A stretch of DNA of 58,473 bases from an uncultured Geobacter sp. (GCA_903915655.1 CAIWTU010000160.1:1-58473), one strand, 5' to 3'; shown: positions 9,039 through 18,412, counted from the first letter of the stretch. Numbers and translations are program-made. The notes: generated by a model from the sequence alone, not told the origin.

Positions 9039-9704
9039 CTAACCGAGCACGGCTTCCCTGAACGCTTCGATACCCATTTTTTCGACAATGCGGCAGAGGC
9101 GCAGTTCCTTCTTCGGTTCCGCCTTGTACCAGTGGATGACTTTTTCTATGACAGCAAGCACCTCGTCCTGAGTCGCGACATTTTCGACCAGCACGTCGGC
9201 TATACGCGGCCGGGTTCCGGAGTTACCACCCACCACTATTTTCCATCCCTTTGCGGTTCCCAATACACCGATGTCCTTGACCCAGACTTCTGAACAGGAG
9301 AGCATGCAGCCGGAGACCCCCATCTTCATCTTGTTGGGGAGTTCCATGGCATGATAAATGGAGTCAATCTTCAAGCCGAGTCCTACCGAGTCCTGCACGC
9401 CCCGCTTGCAGAAGGTCGTGCCGGGACATATCTTGACACTCCGTACACAGAGGCCGATTGCCGCTCCCGGTGTTTGATCAAGATCCGCCCAGATGTTGTC
9501 GATTTCTTCTTCCTTGATTCCGACCAGGGCGATACGTTGTGCCGAGGTCAGCTTTATCGCCTGGACCTTGTATTTGTCCGCAACATCGCAGATTCTGCGG
9601 AGGGTTGCCGTATCGGTTATCCCGCCTGGTATATGTGGTGCAATGGCGTAGGTTTCCCTGTCCCGCTGCAGAATAGCGCCTTTTTCGAGAATATCTTTCT
9701 TCAT
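9039..9704 (-). CDS. Small siroheme/4Fe-4S nitrite-sulfite reductase family protein
   Basis: A 221-residue protein with an N-terminal ferredoxin-like half-domain (ITDTATLRRICDVADKY, KLTSAQRIALVGI) and a siroheme/[4Fe-4S] binding half with two cysteine pairs, CPGTTFC (CX5C) and GCMLSC (CX3C). This matches the single-module low-molecular-weight sulfite reductases (alSiR type, ~25 kDa) of sulfate- and iron-reducing bacteria, rather than the larger two-repeat SiR, NirB or Dsr subunits. It may reduce sulfite or nitrite for assimilation, or do something else; there is no electron-donor gene nearby. Siroheme is made from the same sirohydrochlorin that CbiX of the adjacent operon metallates. Confidence 0.82.
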   Translation of the reverse strand: MKKDILEKGAILQRDRETYAIAPHIPGGITDTATLRRICDVADKYKVQAIKLTSAQRIALVGIKEEEIDNIWADLDQTPGAAIGLCVRSVKICPGTTFCKRGVQDSVGLGLKIDSIYHAMELPNKMKMGVSGCMLSCSEVWVKDIGVLGTAKGWKIVVGGNSGTRPRIADVLVENVATQDEVLAVIEKVIHWYKAEPKKELRLCRIVEKMGIEAFREAVLG

Positions 9705-9796
9705 ATGGCCTCCCAGATTTTAGATGATATGAATTCTTAGCATACTTGAGGATGAAAATAAAGCGGCATCATACGATATTCGGAACGCTTCCACTC

Positions 9797-11041
9797 CTAT
9801 TGGTTTCCTACCTTTGCCATGTCCGCCGCAATATATTTTGTGCAGAAGAAACAGAAAACAGCTGCCAGGGTAATGGCCAGCGGGGTTGTCAGTAGCGCAC
9901 CACGCAGTCCCCATTGGTCGGAAAGCCAGCCAAGAATGGTGGGAGAGACAGCGTCACCGAGGGCATGGATGAAGAAGATATTTACGGCAAAGGCCATGGC
10001 GCGACTGCTGGGATGGCTCACGTTCACAATTACCGTGTTGAGTGGTCCGGTGTTGAAGAAGAGGAAGAATTCGGCGAAAAAGATGGCGACGAGGCATGCG
10101 GTCAGCGAAGTCGTGGCAAGGGCATAAACCGCGATGGGCGCTCCAATCAGAAAACCGCTGCCGGAGACCAACAGGTAGCCTTTGAAGCTCTTTTTCTGAT
10201 AATAATCTCCGAGCCGCCCGCCAGCCAGGGTGCCGGCAATACCTGCCACTACGGTGATGGTGCCGAACAGGGTGTTCCCCCTGGCGACGTCCAGATGGTG
10301 CATCCGATAAAGAAAGGTGGGCATCCATTGGGCGAGCCCACCCATGGCAAAAGTCATGGCGGCCATGGCGAGGGTGTTGACGACAAAAGAGCGGTTCCTG
10401 AACAGGGATGCGTAGCCTTTCCCGTCTGGTTCAGGGATGGTTTGAGCAGTCAGTTCAACTCCACCGCGTGGCGGTTCCCGCAGAAATCGGACCGTAAGGG
10501 CCAGGATCAGCCCCGGAGCGCCGACAATGAGAAAGGCCGCCTGCCAGCCGAATTTCTGGCCCAACATTCCCCCCAGCAGGTAGCCGAGCGCGCTTCCCAC
10601 CGGGATAGCTAGATAAAAATATGAAAGGATCCTGCCTCTCCTCTCCTTGGGGAAAAAATCGGCGATAAGACCTGGTGAGACGGTGCCGAAGCTTGCTTCA
10701 CCGATTCCCACGACGGTACGGGCCGCCAGGAGTGCACGGTAGCCGGGAGCGAAGCCTGATATCACTGTGGCCAGGCTCCAGACTGCGACCCCGTAGGAAG
10801 CAATTTTTACCCGGTTACCTCGGTCTCCCAGCCACCCGAGCAGTGGTGCGGAGCACATGTAGCAAATCATAAAGGCGCTGCCGAGAAATCCGAGGGCGGT
10901 GTCGGAGAGGTGAAAGTCGTTTTTTATCAGGGGGAAAACAGCGTAAAGTATCTGGCGGTCGATGTAGTTAAGCATGTTGATGGCCAGAAGAAGGGCGAGG
11001 GCGTAGCGGCTGTATTTTGGCGAGATAGCGCTGTTTGGCAT
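9797..11041 (-). CDS. MFS transporter
   Basis: A 414-residue major facilitator with about 12 hydrophobic segments. It has the family start block LLLAINMLNYIDRQI, motif A in the loop after TM2 (GWLGDRGNRVK), and the TM4-TM5 region RTVVGIGEASFGTVSPG followed by ADFFPKERRGR. This resembles the spinster-like and aromatic/organic-acid porter branch. It starts 75 bp after cbiB on the same strand, so it may be read through from the cobamide operon, but the substrate is unknown and a corrinoid role would be speculation. Confidence 0.88.
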   Translation of the reverse strand: MPNSAISPKYSRYALALLLAINMLNYIDRQILYAVFPLIKNDFHLSDTALGFLGSAFMICYMCSAPLLGWLGDRGNRVKIASYGVAVWSLATVISGFAPGYRALLAARTVVGIGEASFGTVSPGLIADFFPKERRGRILSYFYLAIPVGSALGYLLGGMLGQKFGWQAAFLIVGAPGLILALTVRFLREPPRGGVELTAQTIPEPDGKGYASLFRNRSFVVNTLAMAAMTFAMGGLAQWMPTFLYRMHHLDVARGNTLFGTITVVAGIAGTLAGGRLGDYYQKKSFKGYLLVSGSGFLIGAPIAVYALATTSLTACLVAIFFAEFFLFFNTGPLNTVIVNVSHPSSRAMAFAVNIFFIHALGDAVSPTILGWLSDQWGLRGALLTTPLAITLAAVFCFFCTKYIAADMAKVGNQ

Positions 11042-11116
11042 GATATTTCCGTTTGTAATGGTTTCAGTGTCCGCTTTTGTAAAGGGGGGTGGTTGTCGCG
11101 GGCAAGTTTTTTATGT

Positions 11117-12073
11117 CTACAGAACGTAGTGAAATGAAACTATCGTCCCCCACACGACCAGGAACAATGCCGCAGCACCATACATCAGCCTGATTGCCCC
11201 GCAGTAGGACGCTGCCGAAAGTTCCCTCGCCGGGTCACCAATGGTCGGTTTTTCCAGAACTGCCCCGAAATAGCGGTTTGCCCCTCCCAGCTGAACTCCA
11301 AGTGCTCCGGCTGCGGCAGCTTCCGGTATCCCGCTGTTTGGGGATGAATGGTTCCTGCCATCACGGAACATCATACGGAGGGCGCTGCGGCCGGAGAGGC
11401 CCGCTAGCGGCGCCGCAAGTGCCATCATTGCCCCTGTCAGTCTGGCCGGCAGGTAGTTCACAATATCGTCGAACCTGGCCGATGCCCAGCCGAAGCGGAT
11501 ATAGGCGGCATTCTTATAGCCGACCATGGAGTCGAGGGTATTGACAGCCTTGTACGCCAGGCCAAGGGGTGGACCGCCGAGCATGAGATAGAAAAGCGGC
11601 GCGATCACCCCATCCGAGCTGTTTTCCGCGACGGTTTCCACCAGCGCCCGCCAGATTTCCGGTTCATCGAGCTGTTCGGTATCCCGTCCAACTATGCGGG
11701 AAAGGAAGCGGCGGGCCCCCTCCAGGTCTCCCGCCAGGAGCCTGTCGGCAACCAGCTTCGATTCACCATGCAGGGAGCGGGCGGCTAGACAGGTCCAGGA
11801 GAGGAGAGCAGCAACGGCAAAGCCGACATATGGGCTTACCAAGTAAGCCCCTTTCAGCAATAGAAAAACTGATAGATAGGTCACGACGACAACTATGAGG
11901 AGGAGCAGAGCCCCGCCGAGCCGTTCGTTGCGGACCATCCTCCTCAGAACCCTCTCCATGGTGGTGATCATCCTGCCGATCCCCACCACCGGATGTGGCA
12001 GAGTGTGCGGATCGCCGAAGAGGAGGTCGAGGGTGACGGCGGTTATGAGGATGTAAGGATCAATTGGGTGCAA
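11117..12073 (-). CDS. cbiB: Adenosylcobinamide-phosphate synthase CbiB
   Basis: A 318-residue inner-membrane protein that attaches the aminopropanol side chain to adenosylcobyric acid. Characteristic blocks are DLLFGDPHTLPHPVVGIGR near the N-terminus, the central VETVAENSSDGVIAPLFY motif with the NTLDSMVGYKN block, and FRDGRNHSSPNSGIPEAAAAGALGVQLGG in the C-terminal third. The length fits the family. It is the last recognisable cobamide gene of the operon, 51 bp after the cbiH-cbiP fusion. Confidence 0.96.
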   Translation of the reverse strand: MHPIDPYILITAVTLDLLFGDPHTLPHPVVGIGRMITTMERVLRRMVRNERLGGALLLLIVVVVTYLSVFLLLKGAYLVSPYVGFAVAALLSWTCLAARSLHGESKLVADRLLAGDLEGARRFLSRIVGRDTEQLDEPEIWRALVETVAENSSDGVIAPLFYLMLGGPPLGLAYKAVNTLDSMVGYKNAAYIRFGWASARFDDIVNYLPARLTGAMMALAAPLAGLSGRSALRMMFRDGRNHSSPNSGIPEAAAAGALGVQLGGANRYFGAVLEKPTIGDPARELSAASYCGAIRLMYGAAALFLVVWGTIVSFHYVL

Positions 12074-12124
12074 TGTTTATCCAGGTATCGTCCCTTCGGG
12101 ATGGCGCGATCGTAGCCGTGGAAT

Positions 12125-14476
12125 TCATTCCACGATTCCTTCAATCCCGCAGATGTGGTACAACTTCTCCATATCCAGATGCCGCTCAAGATGCTCCGCC
12201 AGCTGATCAAAGGGGTCGGGTCGTCGAAAGTCCGGGGAGATTTCCGGTAAACCTTTTCCCCTCCTTATTTTGTTCAGGAATGCAGAACGAAAACCGTCAT
12301 TGTCGAAAATTCCGTGCAGATAGGTGCCGAACACCCGGCCCTCCTTTGATGCCGCACCGTCAGCCAGTTCCACCTCTTTCCCGGAACGGAGGAGCAGCCT
12401 GGAAAAAGAATCTGCAGCGGGGCCGAGGGTCGACCTCCCCATGTGAATCTCGTACCCGGATAGCGTGCAGGTGCAGCCCGGGGCAACCAGCCAACCGGCT
12501 GGGAGGAGCCGACATTCAACCTGATGCGTTTCCTTCTCCGGCAGCATGACGGTTTCCAGATCGAGAAGAGCCAGACCTTCGACCTCCTCGATCGCCGATT
12601 CGATTCCGTGCGGGTCGAGTATCCGTTTACCTAGCATCTGATAACCACCGCAGATACCCATTACTGGTCCGGTGAACTCCCGTATTGCCGGAGAAAGTCC
12701 GCGTTCCGCGAGAAACAGCAGGTCACTGGTAGTTGACTTGCTTCCGGGGAGGATCAGGAGGTCAAGACCCTCCACTTCATCCGCTTTGCCGATGTAATGG
12801 AGTTCCAGATCCGGTTCGGCTTCCAGTGAATCAAAATCCGTATAGTTCGAGATGCGCGGGAACCTGATTACCCCAACCTGGATTTTGTCCCCTTTTCTCT
12901 TTGGCCGTTTCTCCGCCAGACGCTTCTCCAGGGCTACGCTATCCTCTTCAGGGATATGGAAATCGGTGAAATAGGGGACGACCCCGAGGACCGGTACTCC
13001 GGTCCGGTTTTCGATAAAATCGATCCCCGGCTTGAGCAGGGAGATGTCGCCGCGGAACTTGTTGATGATGACACCCTTGATCCTCGCCCGCTCGTCGGGT
13101 TCGAGGAGTTCCAGCGTGCCGATGACTTGGGCGAACACCCCGCCGCGGTCGATGTCCGCGATCAAGATGACCGGACAATCGGCCAATTCGGCAACCTTGA
13201 GGTTGGCTATGTCGTCGCTCTTCAGGTTTATTTCGGCGATGCTCCCTGCTCCTTCAATAACCACAAACTCAAAGCAGGAGGCGAGCCTGGCGAGGCTTTC
13301 GGCAATCTTCCCGAAAACCTGGGGCTTGAAGGCACTGTATTCCGCCACCGCCATGGAGCCGACGACTTTGCCATGGACGATGACCTGGCTGCCGGTGTCC
13401 GAATTCGGTTTCAGCAGTACCGGGTTCATATCCACATGGGGCGGTATGCGGCAGGCTTGGGCCTGTACCGCCTGGGCCCGGCCGATCTCCCCCCCCTCCG
13501 GAGTGGCGAACGAGTTTAAAGCCATATTCTGCGATTTGAAGGGCGCAACCTTAATGCCGCGATTATTGAGGATCCTGCAGAAACCGGCAGTCAGCACGGA
13601 TTTTCCCACATCCGAGGCTGTGCCGCAGAACATCAGGGCGCGTCCCGTGCCCGAATCAGGTTCGAGGTTCAAGGTTCGAGGCTCGAGGTTTTCAATTTCC
13701 CCCCCTGCTCCTTGCGCCTCTCTCTTTCCCCCTGTTTCATACCCGCGCGGAGTTACCATTCTTCCCTTGCTATCGACAAAGGTGGCGGAGTTGCCGATCA
13801 AGACCAGGGAAAACATGTCAATCCGCTCTATGGGCATTTCAGCCAAGGTGGAAATTATTTTATTCTCCCCGGTTCGACAGGCATTGGTCACTATGCCGAC
13901 AGGGGTATGCGGCGAACGGATCGTGAGCATAATGTCCCTTGCCCGTTCGATCTGCCGAACTCTCCCTTTGCTCCGCGGGTTATAGAGGGCAATAACAAAA
14001 TCAGCCGCAGCTGCGGCTGCCACCCTTTTCTCGATCATTTCCCAGGGGGTCAGCAGGTCGGAGAGGGAGATAACGGCGAAGTCGTGCATGAGCGGCGCTC
14101 CCAGCACCGCTGCGGCAGCCTGAAGTGCGGAAACCCCGGGGATTACAACGATATCTATGCCATGGACGGGGGGAAGGTCATTTCTATTCACCAATTCCAG
14201 AACCAGTCCAGCCATCCCGTAGATCCCTGCATCACCGCTGGAAACCAGCGCCACGGTTTTACCTTCCGCGGCAAGACGAATCGCCTCCCTGCAGCGTTCG
14301 ACCTCTTTTGTCATGCCGGAGGAGAATCGTTCCCTCCCTCGCAGGAGAGGTTCGATCAGCTTCAGGTAGGGAGTGTACCCGACCACTACCTCGGCGGATT
14401 CAATGGCCTCGCGGGCCTCGTACGTCATATGTTTCAGGTCGCCTGGACCGATTCCTACAACAAAAAGTCTGGACAT
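12125..14476 (-). CDS. cbiHP: Fused CbiH (C17-methyltransferase) and CbiP (cobyric acid synthase)
   Basis: One uninterrupted 783-residue frame joins two normally separate enzymes. Residues ~1-245 are a tetrapyrrole methylase (VVGIGPGDL, VSSGDAGIYGMAG, VVIPGVSALQAAA, IALYNPRSKGR) of the CbiH/CobJ type, which forms the ring-contracted cobalt-precorrin-4. Residues ~280-783 are CbiP/CobQ, with a P-loop-like GTASDVGKS, FKSQNMALNS, LIADIDRGGVFAQ, the glutaminase cysteine in GICGGYQMLG and the histidine in TYLHGIF. CbiP amidates side chains b, d, e and g. The linker at residues ~263-273 is encoded by an imperfect GGTTCGAG/GGTTCAAG tandem repeat (13659-13690) of intergenic type, so the fusion may have arisen by read-through of a repeat-filled spacer. 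Confidence 0.95.
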   Translation of the reverse strand: MSRLFVVGIGPGDLKHMTYEAREAIESAEVVVGYTPYLKLIEPLLRGRERFSSGMTKEVERCREAIRLAAEGKTVALVSSGDAGIYGMAGLVLELVNRNDLPPVHGIDIVVIPGVSALQAAAAVLGAPLMHDFAVISLSDLLTPWEMIEKRVAAAAAADFVIALYNPRSKGRVRQIERARDIMLTIRSPHTPVGIVTNACRTGENKIISTLAEMPIERIDMFSLVLIGNSATFVDSKGRMVTPRGYETGGKREAQGAGGEIENLEPRTLNLEPDSGTGRALMFCGTASDVGKSVLTAGFCRILNNRGIKVAPFKSQNMALNSFATPEGGEIGRAQAVQAQACRIPPHVDMNPVLLKPNSDTGSQVIVHGKVVGSMAVAEYSAFKPQVFGKIAESLARLASCFEFVVIEGAGSIAEINLKSDDIANLKVAELADCPVILIADIDRGGVFAQVIGTLELLEPDERARIKGVIINKFRGDISLLKPGIDFIENRTGVPVLGVVPYFTDFHIPEEDSVALEKRLAEKRPKRKGDKIQVGVIRFPRISNYTDFDSLEAEPDLELHYIGKADEVEGLDLLILPGSKSTTSDLLFLAERGLSPAIREFTGPVMGICGGYQMLGKRILDPHGIESAIEEVEGLALLDLETVMLPEKETHQVECRLLPAGWLVAPGCTCTLSGYEIHMGRSTLGPAADSFSRLLLRSGKEVELADGAASKEGRVFGTYLHGIFDNDGFRSAFLNKIRRGKGLPEISPDFRRPDPFDQLAEHLERHLDMEKLYHICGIEGIVE
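13659..13690. repeat. GGTTCGAG-type tandem repeat at the CbiH-CbiP junction
   Basis: About four degenerate 8-bp units (GGTTCGAG, GTTCAAGG, TTCGAGG, CTCGAGG) lie inside the fusion gene. On the coding strand they read ENLEPRTLNLEP, a low-complexity linker. The run looks like a spacer repeat that has stayed in frame. Confidence 0.75.
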
Positions 14477-14482
14477 CGATTT

Positions 14483-14510
14483 TTCATCCTGTCTATCCTG
14501 TTAAATTGCC
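14483..14510. repeat. ATCCTGT-type short repeat between cbiG and cbiHP
   Basis: The 35-bp gap holds TTCATCCTGTCTATCCTGTT followed by AAATTG. The same motif family occurs upstream of cbiM (24254-24307) and at the MITE insertion site, so it is a dispersed spacer repeat of this genome. Confidence 0.5.
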
Positions 14511-14511
14511 T

Positions 14512-15567
14512 TTAGCACGCTTCTGCAATCGCCACTGTCACATTACCGCTTTTCACCTTCTGCAGCAACAGCTTCCCCCCCTTTGCCGACAGGAGCGCTG
14601 CAGGCTCGGCAACCCCGGCTGCGCCGATGGCTTTCATGGCGTGGCGTGATGGGAGAGTCGGCGTCTGTACGGCGTTCAGTTCGCTGCTTTCGTAAAATAA
14701 GATGGGAAACGAATATTTCCCTGCAAAGTCGAGGAGTCCCGGTTCTTCCTTCTTTGCTACGGCGGTGGCGATGCTGCGCACGCTTTTGATGGAGAGAAAA
14801 AGTCTTTTCAGGTTGGAGCAGACTACCTCTTCGATTTCATCGGCCGGCGTGCCGCTGTTGCAGCCTATACCGACTGTCAGGTTCCGGGGGCGGAGCAGCA
14901 GAAGAGCTGATGACTGGAGCGGCGGCGGCAGTATGCGGTTGGTAACGAACAGGAACCCCTTCGCCCCGCTCTGTAGCGCAGAGATGAAATCGGAATTAAA
15001 AGAGAGCCTGCCCCGGCCGGAAAAATATTGTTCCACCAGTCCGGTCGGATCGACAACGGCAATCTCCGCATCTTCAAGGAGGAGGGTGTTGAGGATTTTT
15101 ATCCTGGAGAGGTCATCGATAACCCAGCCCTCCTCTTTGGCCAGCATGTCAAAGGAGGGGATGCCGTGGACATCGGTAGCCGTTGTTATTACCGGCGTTG
15201 CGCCTGTAAAGAGAGAGCACTTTTTGGCCAGTTCGTTTGCTCCGCCGAGATGCCCGGAGAGAAGCGATATGGCAAACTTCCCCGCATCGTCCATGACCAC
15301 CACCCCCGGGTCCCTCTCCTTCCCCTGAAGCAGGGGAGCAACCAAACGGACGACAATGCCGCTCGCCATGATGCAGATCACCCCTTCCGCTTCTTGCCAG
15401 AGTCGGCCTAGGAGTGCTTTCAGCTCTTCGGAAAAAACCGTGGCCGGACATCCGGCGCTTTCGGAGCACTTGGGAGGGACAAACAATTCGGCGCCAGGTA
15501 GACCTTCCAGCAGTTTTGCCCCTATCCTGGCTCCGTTTCCGGTTATAGCGATGACGGCTATGCGCAT
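14512..15567 (-). CDS. cbiG: Cobalt-precorrin-5A hydrolase CbiG
   Basis: A 351-residue protein that opens the delta-lactone ring of cobalt-precorrin-5A and releases acetaldehyde, the step specific to the anaerobic pathway. The N-terminal region has CIMASGIVVRLVAPLL and VVVMDDAGKFAISLLSGHLG followed by GANELA, and the C-terminal domain has LTVGIGCNSGTPADEIEE. Both are conserved in CbiG. Start ATG 15567 gives MRIAVIAITGNG directly at the first strand. The gene overlaps none of its neighbours (95 bp after cbiF, 35 bp before cbiHP). Confidence 0.95.
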   Translation of the reverse strand: MRIAVIAITGNGARIGAKLLEGLPGAELFVPPKCSESAGCPATVFSEELKALLGRLWQEAEGVICIMASGIVVRLVAPLLQGKERDPGVVVMDDAGKFAISLLSGHLGGANELAKKCSLFTGATPVITTATDVHGIPSFDMLAKEEGWVIDDLSRIKILNTLLLEDAEIAVVDPTGLVEQYFSGRGRLSFNSDFISALQSGAKGFLFVTNRILPPPLQSSALLLLRPRNLTVGIGCNSGTPADEIEEVVCSNLKRLFLSIKSVRSIATAVAKKEEPGLLDFAGKYSFPILFYESSELNAVQTPTLPSRHAMKAIGAAGVAEPAALLSAKGGKLLLQKVKSGNVTVAIAEAC

Positions 15568-15662
15568 TTAGAATCCAGATGTAGAGGGAGACCCGCGTCT
15601 CTGCCCAAATAGGGCGAACAGGCGGCTTCGTCCCTAACTATTCATTATTGTTAAAGGTATTG

Positions 15663-16442
15663 TCAGGTGATGATCCCATTCCGGCAGCCGTGGCTGAATT
15701 TTTTATCGTAAAGAAGCGATTTGGCTTTTAACCCTTCCAGCCGTGCTCTCAGCACATCCCCGACCAGGATGAGCGCCTGTTTGCCTATTTCGGCCTCTTT
15801 TACAAGGTTGGCAATATTTGCCAGGGTCCCCTCGACGATCCGTTCATCCGGCCAGGAGGCGCGATAGACTACAGCAACCGGCGTTTCCGTGCTGTATGCT
15901 CCCTGGAGCAGTTCCGCGACGACCCGGTTGATCATCGAGACGGAGAGGTAAATAACAAGAGTGGCGCCTATTTTGGCGATTTCGGCGAGAGATTCATTCC
16001 CTGGTACGGGGGTTTTCCCCTCCATCCGGGTAAATATAACTGTCTGGGAGACTTCCGGCAGGGTCAACTCCTGTTTGAGTACCGCAGCGGCGGCAAAGGC
16101 GCTGGTCACTCCCGGCACCACCGCATAGGTGATGCCGAAATTGTCGAGTTCAGCCATCTGTTCCTGCATTGCGCCGTAAATCGAAGGGTCGCCAGTGTGA
16201 AGTCGAACAACACGTTTTCCGTTGAGCACCGACTCGGCAATAACTGCGGTTGTTTCCTCCAGGGTCATACAGGCGGAATCGTATATTTCCGCATCTGGAG
16301 CGTACTCCCGCACCAGTCGCCGATCCACCAGGCTGCCGGCATAAATGATCAGATCCGCTTCCCGGAGGAGGCGCGCGCCTTTCACGGTAATCAATTCCGG
16401 GTCGCCGGGGCCCGCGCCTACGAAAAAGAGCTTGGTCAACAT
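15663..16442 (-). CDS. cbiF: Cobalt-precorrin-4 C11-methyltransferase CbiF
   Basis: A 259-residue SAM-dependent tetrapyrrole methylase. It starts with KLFFVGAGPGDPELITVKG and has LIIYAGSLV, VRLHTGDPSIYGAMQEQM and VVPGVTSAFAAAA, the arrangement specific to CbiF/CobM, which methylates C-11. The C-terminal TPVAVVYRASWPDE is also typical. It acts between the CbiH and CbiG steps, and both of those genes lie just downstream. Confidence 0.96.
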   Translation of the reverse strand: MLTKLFFVGAGPGDPELITVKGARLLREADLIIYAGSLVDRRLVREYAPDAEIYDSACMTLEETTAVIAESVLNGKRVVRLHTGDPSIYGAMQEQMAELDNFGITYAVVPGVTSAFAAAAVLKQELTLPEVSQTVIFTRMEGKTPVPGNESLAEIAKIGATLVIYLSVSMINRVVAELLQGAYSTETPVAVVYRASWPDERIVEGTLANIANLVKEAEIGKQALILVGDVLRARLEGLKAKSLLYDKKFSHGCRNGIIT

Positions 16443-16493
16443 ACACCTCTAAAAACTGTTAACAGAATAGACGGGATGGGGAGGAAATATATA

Positions 16494-17195
16494 TTATTTT
16501 TTTACGATCAACAGTGACAGGTAATCCAGTTTCTTGCCGAGCAGCGTCTCCAGGTCAAAAACCACCTCTTCCTCGGCAGAGCCGACCCGGCGGATGAATA
16601 CCCCTTTTTTCTCCAGACCCAGTTCCTGAAGCAGGGCATAGACCTTATGAAAGACCCGGTTTACTTTCATCAGAACGATGGTGTCAAAATCGAGAAGGAC
16701 CCGACGCAGGTCCTCTCCCTCAAAGATGGCCGGGATGATGGCGACCCGTTCGGAAGCTGCCGCCAGCGGCACTCCGGCGGCAATGGCGGCGGCATTGATA
16801 CTGGTGATCCCTGGCACTACCTCTACCTGCACATCGGGGTATCTGTCCAGTAGTAACCGGTAAATATAGAGAAAGGTGGAATAGAGGAACGGGTCGCCGA
16901 TGGTAATAAAGGCAACGTCCCTCCCCTGGCGGACAAGCTCTGCTGCCTCATCTGCGGCGTTCTCCCAGAAAGGCTCCAGCTCTTTCTGCTCCTTCTTCAT
17001 GGGAAAAGTCTGTACAATGATTTCCTGCCGGGATCGGTCGATGAACTCTTCCACGATAGAAAGCGCATAGCTGGAGTCGGTAGGGTTGGCTGATGGGGCG
17101 CAGATAACCGAGGCCTCGCGCAATATCCGTTCCGCCTTGCGGGTCAACAGTTCAGGGTCGCCGGGACCGACCCCTAAGGCATAGACCTTTGCCAC
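16494..17195 (-). CDS. cbiL: Cobalt-precorrin-2 C20-methyltransferase CbiL
   Basis: A 233-residue tetrapyrrole methylase of the CbiL/CobI class: VYALGVGPGDPELLTRKAERIL, then ITIGDPFLYSTFLYIYRLL, VVPGITSINAAAIAAGVPLA and a C-terminal LLGKKLDYLSLLIVKK. It methylates C-20 of cobalt-factor II/precorrin-2, the first committed ring methylation after cobalt insertion. The start is GTG 17195, which abuts the TAG stop of cbiET, implying translational coupling. Confidence 0.95.
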   Translation of the reverse strand: MAKVYALGVGPGDPELLTRKAERILREASVICAPSANPTDSSYALSIVEEFIDRSRQEIIVQTFPMKKEQKELEPFWENAADEAAELVRQGRDVAFITIGDPFLYSTFLYIYRLLLDRYPDVQVEVVPGITSINAAAIAAGVPLAAASERVAIIPAIFEGEDLRRVLLDFDTIVLMKVNRVFHKVYALLQELGLEKKGVFIRRVGSAEEEVVFDLETLLGKKLDYLSLLIVKK

Positions 17196-18412
17196 TATTC
17201 CAGACCTTTCCGTGCGGTGATAATGTATACCGGGTTATGGGACTCGAACATCTTGTATTCGGTCAAGCCGCGAGTTTTCGCAATGTTTACGCAGGCCACT
17301 TCAACGGTATAGCCGTGATCTTCCAGAAACTCCACGGCTTTGGTGAGGGTGTCGAGCGTAACGGCATTCAGCACTATGAAGCCTTCAGGTTTCAACCGCC
17401 GGTCTACCGCCTCTATGATATCTTCCAGCATTCCGCCAGAGCCGCCGATGAATACCCGGTCGGGGTCGGGAAGGTCGTCAAGCCCTTCCGGGGCATAGGC
17501 CTCGATGATCATGACGTTGCGTGCGGCAAATTTTTTCATATTTTCCCGGAGAAAAGTCATGTATTGGGGGTTCTTCTCGAGAGCGAAAATCTTGCCATTC
17601 GGCATCAGGTTGCCAGCTTCTATCGAGACCGAACCGCTTCCGGCTCCGATATCCCACAGTACCAGATCGTTCTGCAGCTGAAGCTTGGCCAGGGTTACAG
17701 CCCGCACTTCCTGCTTGGTTATCAGTTTCTTCGCCGTGGAAAACTGGTCGTCTTCAATCCCCATAAGGGGGTAGTTTTCCAGGGTCGGTTCCCAGGCCTT
17801 TATCAGGATAAGGATGTTAAGAGGAGCGGCTTTTAAGTCGACAAGTCCCTTGACATCGGTACGGGTAAACTTTTCGCTTGGCAGACCGAGGTCCTCACAG
17901 AGATAAACCAGATATCCTTCAGCCCCCCTGAGAATGAGCTCCCGTGCTATGGCGGATGGCGAATTAACATCATCGGTCAGAACTGCGGCCTTGTCGGCGG
18001 CAATGATCCTGTCTATCGCGCCTTTCAGGCCACGGCCGTGAACGGAAACGAATATGGAATCGTCCCAGGGTTCCTTTATGCGGGCGAAAGCGTACTGGAC
18101 ACTGGTGACATTGGGGAAAATCTCGATCCGGTCCTTCGGTAAATTGCGTAGAAGGAAGCGTGCTATGCCGAAAAAATTGGGATCACCGGAACTGAGCACT
18201 ACGACCGGTTTTTTGATACCCTTGAGGAGATCCAGCATGATGGAAAAATCTCCGAAGGTCTGCTTTTCTCCCTTGAAATCGGGGAAAATATCGAGAAGCC
18301 GCTGGTGTCCTATCAACAGTTCTGCAGCGTTGATTACTTCAAGCGCTCTTGAGCCGAACCCCTCCCACCCTTCGATCCCCGCACCGACCAGATAGATTTT
18401 TTGTTGAGGCAT
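17195..18412 (-). CDS. cbiET: Fused CbiE-CbiT (C5/C15 methyltransferase and C12 decarboxylase)
   Basis: A 405-residue bifunctional enzyme (CobL type). Residues ~1-200 are CbiE, a tetrapyrrole methylase (VGAGIEGWEG, VVVLSSGDPNFFGIARFLL). Residues ~215-405 are CbiT, a Rossmann-fold SAM enzyme with VLWDIGAGSGSVSIEAGNL and DRVFIGGSGGMLEDII. Together they methylate C-5 and C-15 and remove the C-12 acetate carboxyl of cobalt-precorrin. This fusion is common in the family, unlike the CbiH-CbiP fusion downstream. Confidence 0.96.
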   Translation of the reverse strand: MPQQKIYLVGAGIEGWEGFGSRALEVINAAELLIGHQRLLDIFPDFKGEKQTFGDFSIMLDLLKGIKKPVVVLSSGDPNFFGIARFLLRNLPKDRIEIFPNVTSVQYAFARIKEPWDDSIFVSVHGRGLKGAIDRIIAADKAAVLTDDVNSPSAIARELILRGAEGYLVYLCEDLGLPSEKFTRTDVKGLVDLKAAPLNILILIKAWEPTLENYPLMGIEDDQFSTAKKLITKQEVRAVTLAKLQLQNDLVLWDIGAGSGSVSIEAGNLMPNGKIFALEKNPQYMTFLRENMKKFAARNVMIIEAYAPEGLDDLPDPDRVFIGGSGGMLEDIIEAVDRRLKPEGFIVLNAVTLDTLTKAVEFLEDHGYTVEVACVNIAKTRGLTEYKMFESHNPVYIITARKGLE

